The notes: generated by a model not told the origin, from the letters alone. A stretch of DNA of 64,000 nt from Trichosphaerium sp. ATCC 40318 (GCA_038496445.1 JALMLS010000523.1:1-64000), one strand, 5' to 3'; shown: positions 33,632 through 46,493, numbered from the stretch's first letter. A program made the numbers and translations.

Positions 33632-35158
33632 ATGGCAAACACAGATGAGAAGCTTCAAGCGGCTATAAGTAACGTCAAAAGCGCAGTTAATGTACCACCG
33701 AAGTATTCTGGTACAAAAATAGTGTAACTATAACCCAATAACATGACAAAGAGGGTAACGAATGGTGGAGAACGTTTTCACCGTATAAGAAGGCTTTGAA
33801 GGTTTGGAGGTTTAATGACGCCAAATGGGAAACTGTACCGCAAAGTACGATACTAATCGTTGTCGCACTACCGTTTAACCGCTTACTTTAGTAACCCCGA
33901 ACGCTGAACCTATAAACGCCAAAACACTCTCTGTAGTAACCTACAACGTATGTATACGCGAACCAATACGAAATAGCGTAATAAATCACTTATTTAGGTT
34001 TGGTTCGGCAGATATCGGTTTGAACAGCGTGTAAAAGCTCTTTTACGCATTTTTGAAGAACAAAACGCCGATTTTGTGTGTCTACAAGAAGGTACGTTTG
34101 CTTGGACTTCAAGACGAGTCAATCGATTTTCCTTTGCTGCTACTTGACGAATATTTAGTCACTCCAAAGTTTGTTGAGCTTCTTGTAAAAGATGAATGGA
34201 TTCAAAAGAATTATTTTTTATCAGATGCAAAAGGAGCTACAGTATTCAAGTATGGTGTTCTTATAATGTCAAGGTATCCTGTACATAATCTACGTAAGTT
34301 ATGTCTACCAACTGAGATGCAACGGGATCTTTTGTCAGTAGACATTTCCATCAATGGAAGCATAGTACGAAAGAAAATCTCCAACAAAGATGAAGAAAAT
34401 ATTTTGCATTTCATAAATATCACGTGCACATTTTTTTTTGTTTTTTTTTTTTGAGTTGCTTGTAGCCTAACTTTGTCTTTTATTAGATATGTGTTTGTAC
34501 CGTTCATTTGGAGAGCTTGGATTCAGCTGAATTGAGAGCCATACAGTTGTTTCATATAGCAGAGCATTTGAAGAACTATAAAAATATTATTTTCACAGGA
34601 GATTTCAACTTTGATTCTGTGCGTCTAATAGTACCTAATACCCAAACAACTAATTCTTTACTAAAAGACGCGTAATTTTGATATAACAAAGAAAGAACTT
34701 GAAAATGATTGCTTGGCAAAGCTGTTACCAGGATGGGAAGATATTTGGTGTAAACTACAAACAACGAAAGGTTGGACATTCGACACAACCACAAATGAAA
34801 TGTTATTCAGACATAAAGACGAGCACATGCGCTATGATCGCATAATGTGCAAGTAAGTTCTATTCTATTTCATAACAATTATTAAAGCGCTTCTAGAAGT
34901 AGTACATGGCGTGCTGAATCTATTAAAATCATTGGCAACACGCCTATTTGTGGTACCGTTTTTTTTAATTGTAGTTTTCTTTTTTCCCGTTTTAGCCCTG
35001 ACAATACATTAGACGAATCAGGGCTTGCTGTCAGAGATGTTGAAAAAGAAGATAAGGCAGTTTTTCCGAGGTATAAAGCTCGAGCAAGAATTATTGCCAA
35101 CTGACTTTATTATAGTGATCATTTTGGACTTGCTGCTGTTTTTGGCATTTTACCTTAG
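33632..35158 (+). CDS. TDP2-like phosphodiesterase (EEP family)
   Basis: An endonuclease/exonuclease/phosphatase-fold enzyme. Joined exons show the family motifs in order: VVTYNVWFG, FVCLQE (metal-binding Glu), EMQRDLLSVDISING, VHLESLDSAE, FTGDFNFD (catalytic Asp/Asn), WTFDTTTNEM, MRYDRI and a C-terminal SDHFGLAAVFG. The RDLL-V, HLES and WT-D spacing is closest to tyrosyl-DNA phosphodiesterase 2, which removes topoisomerase 2 adducts from DNA 5' ends; other EEP members cannot be excluded. The N-terminal exons (MANTDEKLQ, GNEWWRTFSPYKK) look like a separate leader domain of unknown role. The stop is at 35156-35158. Confidence 0.75.
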
Positions 35159-35968
35159 CTCTAAAAGCTGCAATATTTCTGAGGATGCAATATAGTAGTA
35201 TAAACACAATAGAATACAAATAAAATCACATGTACCGGCATCAAGCGGAACAGTAAATAACAAGAGTATGTATTTATTGGCATGGTATACACCGTAAAAT
35301 TTCGAAAAAAAAATTCGAACAAAAAGTTCAAAATCAGACAATATTTGTTCTCACCAATGCTGATATTGTGAACGAATGCCGGGTTCTTGTGCTCAGGAGC
35401 GATTCGTATAGCGTTTACCGGCTGAAAGCGAACTCCGCTTGTTAGTCTGTAATTTGTAATGAAAGGTAACATCACTTTTGTGTTTCGAAATTGTGATTTT
35501 TGACTATTGCTATTTACCGGATTTCGAAAACCTTTGAGCCGTTTTACTCACCTCAGAACCATCTTAAACTTCAATTGCTATTCTGACTATATAGTCGGGA
35601 TTCTATACTTGTAGTAAATAAACTATTTTGCTATTCGGTTATGCTGTGCCGACGAAAAGTACCGACAGTCATAGCAATTTTTTTCCAAACACTTATTCAA
35701 CAATTTCGGAAGTTCTGAAACTGTCCCAATAGCGATGACGACCAAAAGTCTTTTAAAGCAAAAAGTCTTTATTATTGGTTATTAAACTAGTGAGCATAGT
35801 TAAGACTAAACTGCCAGTAGTACACGGAAATTTTTTCTTCCGAAAACCTCGAATTCTGTTGTAAACGATTTGAGTGCACTCAATAGTTTACTTAATTTAT
35901 TTAAGTACACCTCACATTTTTACTCGTGGCTAGTGCGTGCATCACAGCGCATCTGGCCTACTATTACC
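35159..35968. other. Intergenic region with an unsupported minus-strand ORF
   Basis: A minus-strand ORF (35161-35475) starts MMLPFITNYRLTSG and has a plausible donor after HNISIG, but no second exon could be joined. Otherwise nothing is visible. Confidence 0.3.
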
Positions 35969-38900
35969 ATGGCACATACGCTCTTTATCATTTTGGGTTT
36001 TATCATAGCAGTACAAGCCACTACCAGGTTCATAAGCCCACAAGGTAAATTAGTAATCTCATTTGGAAAAAAACCCCTCACTTTGCGTATTTTAAAGGTA
36101 CCGACTTTGGAGACTGCACAGACGCTGTAACACCTTGTCGTTCATTGAGATACACTCTCTTCAATGTAACAAAGACAGGTGATACCGTAAAGCTTGATTC
36201 AGGGATATACACAGGTACTAAGCGCACGTGATTTGACAACCAAAAATCGACATCTCACGAAAAATTATTCAGGTTTGGACAATTGGTTTCTGGATTGGCC
36301 AGATCCCCAAACTCTCCATGGTGTAAAGATTATAGGTACTCGAGGTCGGTATTCGTATTTTTGTTAAAACATCTTGTGTTTAGGCTCAAATACAGGCGAA
36401 ACGATACTAGATGGCGAAATGCAGGCGTATTTTTTTGTATTTCATTGTGACCTTGCTTTAACAGATCCACGCATTGGCGTTTTGGAAATATCGCATATTA
36501 AATTTACAAGAGCCACATGCATACCCCACGAAAGCGCGGTACGACGAAAATAGAAAATTTTTTGGTTTCCCAACACGTGATCACAGATTACATTAGTTTG
36601 TGCTTCGAAAAATGTTTGTAGTTTAGTTGAAATCGCCCCACAGGGAACTATAATTTTTATTTTACATTATATTCAATCAAAGTAGCAACATAACGATCTT
36701 GGCGCTGTGATATTCGCTAGAGATGGTTGTAGTATCAGTTTAAGGTACAAACAACGCCATTGTCTTATTTTCTGTTTTTCTTTAGTAACTTTACTTTTAA
36801 GCGACTGTACATTTGTTGATAACGTTTGTAACGAATCTTTAACAAACCGTACACCCAGACAAAGCATAATATCCTTGGAACAGTCACATATAAAATTACA
36901 AAGGTATCGAGTTTGTGTACTATGTTTAAACCGTTTTTTTAAAGTTTGTCAAAAATAGAGTGTCGTTCATTAACAACGAAAACGCTTTCAATGGTATTGT
37001 ACGTTCGAAAAAAGGTAGAATAGATATGGAAGATTGCTTATTCCAGAACAACACCGTTGGAGGTCAAGGTATGCGGGTTTTTTGTAGCTCATCGTAATCT
37101 TCTTTTTAATCTTTACATCATTTGTTAGGATCCATATGGGCTGAAGTAACTACTGTCGAGATGGATAACTGTAAGTTTATAAACAACACAGCACCACTAA
37201 CTGGTGGTTTGAGTACGGTCATTTTTCGCAATAAGTCTCTAACGTAACAAAACTGAAACCTCTGTTATAGGATGTTTGGGTACAGTTGTAGACTCCGCAA
37301 CAATACATCTACGAAATTCGGAGTTTATCAATTGCGAAAATGGTAAGCAGTCAATTGTATGATGTTCATTGTACTAACGCGTTACCTCGTAGCTGTTTGG
37401 CTAAAATTTTCCGATCATACGTTCATTGAGGGTTGCATGTTCAAGTGCGAGATCTATTTTTAGTCACATGATTAGAAAACACGTGATAATCTCTAATTGT
37501 TTGTTTAGGGACAATATAAAAAATGCTATTCTCGCAGTTGGGGTTCTTAACACTACTGTACACGATAGTACATTTGTCAATAATTATGGAGACCAAGGTG
37601 GTGCTATATACTTGTATCCTGGTGACAGAACTGATGAGTTGACTGTGAGTGATTCAATGTTTATGGATAACACAGCAAAATGGAATGTAAGTACCTTATT
37701 TTGTTCTATGTTTTTCTTCTTCTTGTATCTCCTTAACTTACCCCTCTCTTAAAGGGCGGATCCATTTATGTTGAAAACAATGTGAATATGTCAGTTATAA
37801 ACAGCGTATTTATTGGCAGTACCTGTTCAAATAATGGTGGCGCTATCAATATTCTCAACGGGAACAAAAAATATGTTTTTCGCAATTCAACTTTTTCAAA
37901 AGGAAAGGCAGGACATCAAGGAGGCGCTATTTCGTTTAGTACAGGCTTAACTTGGTCTCCAGCAGTAGTAGAAGTAGTAGACTGCCTGTTTGAAGACAAT
38001 GTAGTCGGTGAGATAACGGATATTAATATCAGGGGATCAGGAGGAGCTATCTTTGATAAGTGGTATTCAGTGGATTACATAAATAGCAGTTTTATAGGAA
38101 ATGAAGCTACTTTCGAAGGTGGAGCTATCAAGTCTTTTGGTAGTAACCAAATTATATCTGGATGCGTTTTCAAGGATAATACTTGTCCTTCTGGCGGAGG
38201 AATACACTTGAGAGGAAGTAACAATACTGTGAGATCATCTTTCTTCGAGTTCAATAAAGGTGGAGGTACGCGTATTGTTTTGTACTTGGCTCTATACTCA
38301 CTTTGTATCAAATAGCTATTTACGCTAATCCGAATGCTGATTTATTTGATAACACGTTTGTGCGTTCATCAACTTACGATCTTGATGGATTCTTTCCGTC
38401 TGCTACAAATGGTACCACAACAAAGTGAAATAAAGGATCTTGAATTCTTACTTTTTTTTCAAGGAAATAAGTTTGATGTACTTCATGTACCTACAACATC
38501 ATTCTGGGATATTGAAGCAGAATTAGAGACATCTTCATTGGTACTGGTTGGGGGAGTGATACGTTTCCTTCCTGGAGGCAGCATCACAATCACAAAGTCT
38601 TTTGAATTTTCAGTGGACGGTGTATTAACTGTACGTCTTTTAGATAAGAAATTTAGGATTGTCTTACTTATTCATTTACAGAGTAATGAGGGAAGCTTAG
38701 ATGAAATAACGAAAAGAGATACTCTCGATGAACCTGATATTATTCTTGGCTCAGAAAGTGTTAGTGAGTTCAATTTTCGTAGCTTGACTATTCACAATGT
38801 CACAATTGAAAATAGAGGTACCTGAGTTAGTTTCTTATTTTATTCCTATTACAAACAATTGTGTAGGGCAGCTTCTGATTACTAGAGAATTGATTCATAA

Positions 38901-41036
38901 TTTTCCATTCTCTCCAAAATATAGCCATATTTCGAATGTACCAGGATCCTCGTTAGTAGCTGGCTTTGGTGTTGATATTGGTGGATATGATTCTGTAATT
39001 AGTTTTACAAACTCATCGCTCGTTGTAAATGTACGTCGTTTCTAAAAAACAGCTTTTTGTGCCTGCTCGTCTCTCTTCGTTTCTGTACTCAATAGAATCA
39101 CTACCACCTACCCATACACAAAAGGGTGAACAGAACGAGTGATGAACTGAGTCAAGAATCCTTGTATGATTTTTTTCTTACTTATTGTTCATTAAGGGAC
39201 CAATTGAGATCAATACAACCACTCTTTTTAAGAATGGAAGTAAGGTAGTAATGTTTATCGAGGAGGCTTTTATCACATGGCACGTTAATCCAACAGTTGG
39301 TACACTACATATGAGTAAAGTACTTTCAACTAATTTTTTTCTTCAAGAGGGCAAGCTTCGTGTTGAAGTGATGCGTATTGTTGTTACTGTTGGAGAGACC
39401 TTTAAAGTAATGAACTTTACTAATAAGTCAAACATAAGCAACCTTGAAGACAAGATAGACCTTGTTTTAATAACAAGACGTGGTGAAGAGTTTACAAAGG
39501 TAACTTTTTCAGAAGGAGAAATAAAAGCACTTGTTATCGAAAAACCACGTGTTTTACGAGAATGGAGTTCATGGTCTGATATTTCAACTATCATAATTGT
39601 TATTCTTTGTGCTATTGGGATACTGGCAACATTCTCAATGGCTGCTATTGTTCTTGTCTTCTGGTACGTACTATGAGACTTCTCAGGTTAAAACAAAGCG
39701 ATTTAAACTGACTTTATATCAAGGAGAAAATCTACTATTCTGAGAGCAGCATCAAGAGAATTCTTGCTTGTAATTCTGTTTGGTCTTGCATTATCTTACG
39801 CTGGAGCAATTACATGGTAATCACGTGTTTTGATCGCCTACTGTTTTAGTTAGTTATCAAATAACACTTGATTTATGTTTTATATAGGATTGCACCGGTG
39901 ACATCGAATGCTCTGTGTGAATTAAAAGTTTGGATTCCTTTACTTGGATTTGTGATTTCACTTGCGTAAGTGCTTTTTCCCGACACGACAACTTTGGATC
40001 CACTTTGTGTTGTATTGATTCCAAGCTGTTTTTTTAATTTTTTTTTTAGGCCTATCATTTCCAAGACTTATCGTATTAAACGTATATTCAGTACCAAGAA
40101 CTTGAAGATACATCTCATCACTTTCATTGAGGTTGTTCAAATAACATTAGCTATTATTGTAATCCAATTCGTATCCACACAATCACCTTTTTTTTTTTTT
40201 TTCAACCTGTTGTTTAATCTCCTTGACGATATGAGGTAATACTTGTGATGTGGACTACAACATCTCGGAACAAAATAGAACGCGTGATTGATCCAGTTGA
40301 TGACGATTATGAACTTCCTCAATGTAAAAGCAAATTCGGTTCTGTGTTCGTAATCTTAACTGTTGTTTATGAGGCACGTGTTTTTCTCCTCACTGCATCC
40401 ATCAATTTAACGATAATTATTTAGGGAGGCGTTCTTGTTGTTGGCGCATACTTTGCTTTTGCCGTAAGGAATGTTCCAGTCATGTACAATGAATCAAAAT
40501 GGATGGCAGCTGTTATTTATAACGATCTTGTTTGGGGTGTTTTACTTTTAATCTTTGGATACACTGTAACTTCTCCCACTTCATATGCTACTTTTAGTAT
40601 TGTTGTATCTCTTGGTATATGGTTCATAACAACAAGTACGTCATAACAAAAAAGAAGCTTAAACCAAGCACGTGACACGTGTTGAGAACTTACAAAAACG
40701 TTTGTTTTTTTAGTTACTCTTGGCATGATGTTTCTACCAAAAGTGACTCGAATGATTCTTAGAAGAGAAATAGATGATGCGAGACCAAGTAGACCAAGCT
40801 CAACTCCATCAAAACCGAGAATTATGCTTACAGGAAAACGTGTCATAAAAACAAAATCTAAATCAGCTTCGTCTGACGGAGTTAAAGAAGGAGAAGAAGA
40901 GAATAATAGCTTGAAACAATTTGTTAAACAACTTGAAGAAAAAGTAGAAGTACTTGAGACTGAACTTGCAAAGTATCAAACTGATTCAAGTACAAGTATG
41001 AAGTTACATTCAAATGACTCAAAAAACTCCATATAA
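35969..41036 (+). CDS. Class C (GABA-B-like) GPCR with right-handed beta-helix ectodomain
   Basis: A signal peptide (MAHTLFIILGFIIAVQA) is followed by GTDFGDCTDAVTPCRSLRY, a typical start of parallel beta-helix proteins. Many Gly-Gly-Ala-Ile rungs (NNGGAINI, HQGGAISF, GSGGAIF, FEGGAIKS) resemble Chlamydia-type polymorphic membrane protein and pectin-lyase folds. After a juxtamembrane region, seven hydrophobic segments begin at IIIVILCAIGILATFSMAA (about 39600). They carry class C GPCR signatures: ILRAASREFLL, LCELKVWIPLLGFV, SKTYRI, YEGGVLVVGAYFAFAVRNV, YNESKWMAAVIYN, and LGMMFLPKV at the end of helix 7. The cytoplasmic tail holds a coiled coil (VKQLEEKVEVLETELAKY), as in GABA-B receptors. 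The intron at 40374-40424 is GC-AG. The stop is at 41034-41036. Confidence 0.85.
40374..40424 (+). other. GC-AG intron (GCACGTG donor) in the GPCR gene
   Basis: GTT TAT GAG | GCACGTG to TTATTTAG | GGA GGC GTT keeps the frame and the helix V sequence (VYEGGVLVV). Confidence 0.75.
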
Positions 41037-41411
41037 ATGTATTTCTACCATCTTAAGTTGAATACTACCAACAATAAAATTAGAGCAATTAAATTTACAC
41101 TGGTTTGTTCGCAAGATGTATTGATTATTATTTTGTCTGCTTGGTATGTATCAAGCGGTATGTATCGCTTCACTCATAGTTAGAAGATTTGATTATCGTT
41201 TCAAAGACAGTCAAAACGGACCAATTGGAATTTCATTCATTTTCTTATTTGGCAAGGAGCTGAAACTACTTAACCTATCGGTGGACTTTTTGCCTGCCAG
41301 TATTCATTGTGTACCTTGGTAGCGTCAAATAATAATAACCATATTGCAGTATTTTACCTAGCATTGTACATTGCCGTGAAACTTACACAATAGTAAAAAC
41401 AAGTTGTTTTA
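41037..41411. other. Convergent intergenic region
   Basis: Nothing recognisable between two convergent genes. Confidence 0.4.
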
Positions 41412-44370
41412 TTAGAAGATACATGCAAATAGACTCAATGTTCCCAAAAATACTATTACTGCAACTTGTGATGCACCAGGGTACTGCGGAAAAGCAGAAG
41501 ATGTGCTATTAAATTCTGAAGGTTCAAGTGTTGTTACTGGAAGTGCAGTTGGTGCAGTAGGCATCATAGGAGAAACAGGTTGTTGAGGAGCTGTAGATGT
41601 TGGTGATGATGTCGTTGGGGTAGCTGACTGAGGTGATGGCGTAGTTGGGACAGCTGATTGAGGTGTTGCAGTTGTTGGCACTTCTGTCGGGGAAGTTGAA
41701 GTTGGAATTGCTGTCGGAGAATCTGTTGTTGGAGGCGGTATACCACATACATGGCTGAAAGGAGTCATTCCAGCTACAGGTTATTTAGATAAGCTTTATA
41801 GTAAACAAAACTAAACATACTTGAACTAAACAACCATCCACTAGGGTCAAATGAATAACCAGATCCAGTGTATACTGATGAAGTTCTGTTAACTACAAAA
41901 TCAGTGATATTTGGTGTTGTGTTGATGTATCCGAATACATCAATGAAATCTTCAAGTGGAACTGAAGTTGCACATTTTGAAACCGCTAGCACAACAGCAA
42001 AGTTGTAGCTCCTACTAATATCTAATATATCAGTTGTTACATTTGGCTCCTGCGATGATAAAGGGTCCCAAGTGTCTGCAACCACATAATTTTCCCCTGG
42101 ATTTAGTGTTCCTGACATTCTGAACTTTTCTTGGAATGTCGTTGGTGAAGCTAAAAAAACACAGTTGGCTTTGTAAAAGTAAAACAAGATGTGTACTCTC
42201 AGACAAGGAAATAATACTGTATTCACTTAAATCGATAGCTGAAGATCCACAGTTCGTCAGCTCAATATAATGTGGGTATCTGCGGCTAATTTCCGAAATA
42301 ATAAGCCCTTCCGCATCTAAGAAGAGTTTGTTAATCAGCACTTTGAAGTACTAAAGTCTACTACCTTCTACAAGGTTTCCTGAGCGTGTTGGAGCGTCTG
42401 TAGTAGGTGGAGCAGTAAGGGGCGGTAGTGGCTGGGCAGCAGGTTTCACTACAAATAAGTCAAATTCGGAAAAAGAATAACGGTTAGGCGCACAAACTTC
42501 ATCACATGATCCCCCTATAGAACGACCAGTAACGTATATGTTACTGATTGCTGTCCACGCTTCAGCCGCAAGTTGGAAAGATAATCTAATTGTCAATAGG
42601 TCCCCATTATCAGATGGAATATCAACATCAAATCTAGTCGCATGTGGCATCAAAGTTGTAAATGGTGAAAGTGAAGTACTATCCGGTTCTCCATCAAAGT
42701 CAGCGTCAAGACCCAAAAAGTTATTTGTTGTAGGCCCTGCAACGAATTGAAGTACAGTTGTAAAGTAACCTGCTCGCTTCACTGACCCAGAGCGGCTGTA
42801 TTCAATTTTAACAAAGTCACCGGTTGCATAGTGTCCGGCACCAGAACAATTTAGTTCTCGGCCTGCTGCAATATCAAGACTTAGACTAACACCAAATACT
42901 CCTGTACGAGCACGTGAATCGCTTAAATCTATATCCCTCCATTCTAAAGTACAATTAAGATGAACAATGCAGATTCCGGTTTTAATGCGTACCTATAGTT
43001 GGGTGATTGACAGCACTTTCGTTATCATCATAATCAGTATCCTCTCCAATAAGAAACTTGTTTGTGAATCCTGTCACTGATCTTATTTGTGTTGGAGGGT
43101 TAAAACCGTTCCAAAAGCCAGCGATTGGACCAGCATTTGCATCAGAAATACCAAAATAGTCATCGGAGTCTTCAGTTCCTTCTGAAGCGAATATCTGACC
43201 CAAAACAACAGTAAAAGAAGTATCATTCTTTTCAAAAGCCTCGACTAGAGGACAACGATCTACAACTGGAGGGTACTCTATAAAAACAACAAAGATAAGA
43301 ACTTGTAAAATACAAACAGTCATTACCGCAGACAACTGAAAAAGACTGAGAACATTGGCTAAACACCCAATAAGGTCCATCAATAGTAAGACATTCATCC
43401 GAGCTTCCGGGAGCTATTTATTTCTTGGTCAGTAAATTGTTTCTAACTTGCAACGTACTTGTCATAGGCAAGAAATTGACATAATCCACTGTAGAACCAT
43501 CACCCCATTCATAAGTTCCCATTACCAGCCTTAAATTTATCCACGCTTGTGTACCGTTCAAGAAATTCTCCAAAAAGCTAATACATAAAAGGAGTCATTG
43601 ATTGCAGAAACAGAAGGTAAATAGTGCTTACTCTTGAACTTGTTGGTTCAGTAGCACAGGTGGATTTCCACCTATACTCTCACAAACATCTACAGCAGCT
43701 AAACAAAAAGTCAGAACAATGGCTGTGTGAAACACTATGCGTACATGCTTGGGTAGTCTGGAAATCTAGTAAGACATACTTTGTTCCATTGAATGTAGCT
43801 TCAGATACTGTTTGATATCGTTTTTCTACAAACAACCATATTAAGAAAAAAAAAAGAAAAAAAACCACCAATACCACAAATGAACCCATTACTTTCTTGG
43901 CACTCAGTTACAAACCACTTCTCGTCTGGATTCATAGCAACACATCCCTCGGTTATATTTTCAAGACTAGGCTGTCCTACAGCCCAGTTTGTGTAAACAC
44001 CAATATCTAGAGGCGTTCCATCACTCCATTGAAAATTGTTTGCAACAGAAATGTTGTGCTTTAAGCCAACCCAGGTAGAAGCGGAAAGGAAAGTAAGCCT
44101 ATTACGCAAATACGAATTGATAAAATAACTATCAATGAAAGCTAAGCCATCAAAACGTTCACCCAGACAGGCAAATTGCGCCTATTAAGCCTTAGCAAGA
44201 ACCGACGATTCCTTTTTTTTTTTTTTTTTTTAGACTTGAACTTAGACGGTAATGGCCTTGCACTTACTTGCATAATCAGTCTGTGTTTCAATTTCGATGT
44301 AATCAACGCCGTTTATTCCAAAACTCGTCGCGCCTGTACCTGCATTGACTGCATATGCGTACACTGAATA
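41412..44370 (-). CDS. Cell-surface protein: C-type lectin domain(s), lamin-tail domain, mucin-like stalk
   Basis: Reading the minus strand, a C-type lectin domain appears at about 43870-44150 (STWVGLKHN, FQWSDGTPLD, YTNWAVGQPS, EGCVAMN, KWFVTECQESNGFIC). A probable second, partly joined one appears at about 43340-43580 (AWINLRLVMGNYEWGDGS, CLTIDGPYW). Middle exons encode acidic beta-rich segments (VVLGQIFASEGTEDSDDYFG, GLDADFDGEPDSTS). A lamin-tail domain follows (AEGLIISEISRRYPHYIEL, LTNCGSSAIDLSEY). The final exon is Ser/Thr/Pro-rich with repeats like TPQSAVPTTPSPQSA, and ends in a hydrophobic GPI-signal or anchor (VAVIVFLGTLSLFACIF). Likely role: an adhesive or ligand-binding surface protein. 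The 5' end is not resolved; an upstream signal-peptide exon is expected. Confidence 0.75.
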
Positions 44371-45139
44371 AATATGCGTGTTAGGTGTTAAACAAAGAAC
44401 AATAAAGTTGAGTAGGTTTTTCGTTTTGTTTTTGTAAAGGCGACGTAAACCTCGACATCCGCGTAGCGAGCTTGTCCGTGAGCGATTTAAGTCACAATAG
44501 CGAAGTTGAAATGTTTAATTGTTTTGTCCGGCCGTTTACCTGCAATGATATACAAGAGCGTAAAACTTCATTTAACAATAACTTGAAGAGGTGCTTTTGA
44601 GTGATATAATTAGAAATAATGCCACTATCGGCAAAAAAAGGTTAAAAGTTCCGAAAACTACAAAACAAAATGGTGGAAAGTCAAGCAGCCACAACATGAT
44701 AGGGAAGGTAAACAAACTCAAAAACATCAGGATACCACAGAAAACTACAAAACATTAAACTATAGGCCAGAGCTTTGCGGCCACGGACTCTCTTTGCACT
44801 CACACTATTTTCTGTAAGTGTTACCAACTGTTGAACGACACAACCGACAAGAAAAGTTACGCAGTACAGTGTAAAACTACACCTGTTTTCACGTCATTCC
44901 ACTAAACGTTTCCACTTCTGTACTACCTTTAAATACGTTGATCTGGAGTTACGGTTAAGCAGAACGTTGCCAAGGCTGTAAGTTAAAGCTGAAAATAACT
45001 TGCAACAATAAACTACAAGTTTTTCAGCTTTGGAAATATGGAGGTGCGTTCAAGTGTATAAAGGCCTTAAGATGCTGTATAGAAAACTTAAGTACACGAA
45101 ATCCAGAATGCTATTGATTTCAGCTACAACGAGAGTATT
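44371..45139. other. Intergenic region
   Basis: May include the missing first exon of the lectin gene (minus strand, about 44380-44480). No other gene is supported; the long poly-T-containing frame at 45030-45389 overlaps the Ras exon on the other strand. Confidence 0.35.
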
Positions 45140-46493
45140 TTATTTTTTGGCATTTTTTTTCTTCTTCTTTTTTTTTTTGGATGTTGCTTGTTTACTACAC
45201 TTCTTTTTCCAATACTCTCGTGTCAAGCATATCATAGTCTCTTCAATGTTTTCTCTTGTTTTTGCTGAGGTTTCGAAAAAGGGAATGCCATACTTATCAG
45301 CCAATGCTAGTGAAAAAGAATCAAAAAGGAAAGAAGTTGTTACACCAAAGATTTTACCTTTTCCTTCAGCACATGTAACCTCACGTTGATTATCAAGATC
45401 TTTTTTATTGCCAATTAACACTGCTGGTATCTAATAATATTAGGGACACATACATCACTCATGAACACTTAAAATTTAAGTTAATGGTAACTACTGTTGG
45501 ATACTTACTGAGCTAAAATCTTTTTTGTTTTTGCAACGAAGAACAGAAGGAAAAAAATGATTTATGCACTCTCCCAGAGAACAATGTGAATTAATAGCGT
45601 ATCCAATAACAAAACAATCATTACTTCTAATATATTGATCACGCATGACACTGTACTAAAAGAACAGTAAACAGTCAAGCCAAAAAAAACAAAGCAAACT
45701 GATGCTAGAAACAACTCAACTGAGTCCTTTGGCTAAGCAGTTGGTTTGACTACCTAATGTAACTTAAGAAAAAATACCTCTTCTTGTCCTGCTGTATCCA
45801 GCATATAAAAAGTCACAGGCACACCATCTACTTTCCATACTTTGCTATTGGCTGTCAAAATAAAGATCTTGATTAAACAACACACCAGTATGACTAAAAC
45901 AAAAGTAAGGTATTTGAAAACATGCAATACAAAAAGCAGATATTATAAAGGGTGCAGTCTCAACAAACACCAAAAAAAAAAAGTTCATTTGACGTACATC
46001 CTCTATTGTTGGATCATACTCCTCAACCTTAATAAAGTGTTAATCATTAGTAATGGGTTACAATAATTATCAAAAATCACGTGCGAAGTGGTTGTTTGAA
46101 AATTGTATTATGAACGCTGACTTGTTTCCTGTCCCTGTTCAAATGTTATTAGCTAAAAAAGAGCTTGGTTTTCTTATTGTCGTTTACCACCGCTTCCCAA
46201 AAAGCAAACTTTCAAAGTTGATTTCTGAGGAGAATATACTTGCAGCTTCTTGGAGTATTTTTGCATTAGATTAGTGTACAAAGCGTTCTTTTTATTGTAT
46301 TGGATTTAAAGCATACCTTACGCTTTGCAGCAACGTGAGTGAGGTCGTTGAAGTGTTTACTGACAAGCATCGTGGTACTAAGCTGATTTGGTGTACACTG
46401 AGCTAAAATACACACCAACACTTCGTTAGGCATGTTTAGTAATGCAGAATCTGTTTGATACTGCTTGATGGTCTTTTGTTGTTTATTACCCAT
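45140..46493 (-). CDS. F-box-Ras GTPase fusion, copy 2
   Basis: The paralogue of the 20.2-21.7 kb gene in opposite orientation. Exon 1 starts MGNKQQKTIKQ with an F-box (LLNMPNEVLVCILAQCTPNQ, MLVSKHFNDL). It joins in phase 0 to KLQVYSPQKSTLKVCFLGSG, then TGNKSAFIIQF (P-loop), EYDPTIED, an 8-nt microexon (45886-45893, Ser-Tyr plus part of Cys), KVWKVDG, MLDTAGQEEYSVMRDQYIR, IPAVLIGNKKDLDNQ, FFETSAKTRENIEE and a polylysine tail ending NAKK without CAAX. Intron positions and phases match copy 1, including the GC-AG intron at 46028-46084, which shows that the fusion predates the duplication. Tail and linker differ, so this is not a recent duplicate. Confidence 0.82.
45886..45893 (-). other. 8-nt microexon (TCATACTG on the minus strand), copy 2
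   Basis: Flanked by TTTTAG and GTGTGT on the minus strand. It sits at the same position and phase as the microexon of copy 1 and gives EDSYCKVWK. Confidence 0.72.
46028..46084 (-). other. GC-AG intron (GCACGTG donor), copy 2 of F-box-Ras
   Basis: CAC TTC | GCACGTG to TTATTAAG | GTT GAG GAG TAT GAT keeps the frame NHF-VEEYDP, equivalent to the intron at 20619-20750. Confidence 0.75.

Noticed and set aside
35161-35475. Minus-strand ORF starting MMLPFITNY.
   Set aside because: Possible first exon only; no second exon or family resemblance could be found.
45030-45389. Plus-strand ORF with long poly-Phe stretch.
   Set aside because: It is the complement of the lysine-rich tail of copy 2 of the F-box-Ras gene.
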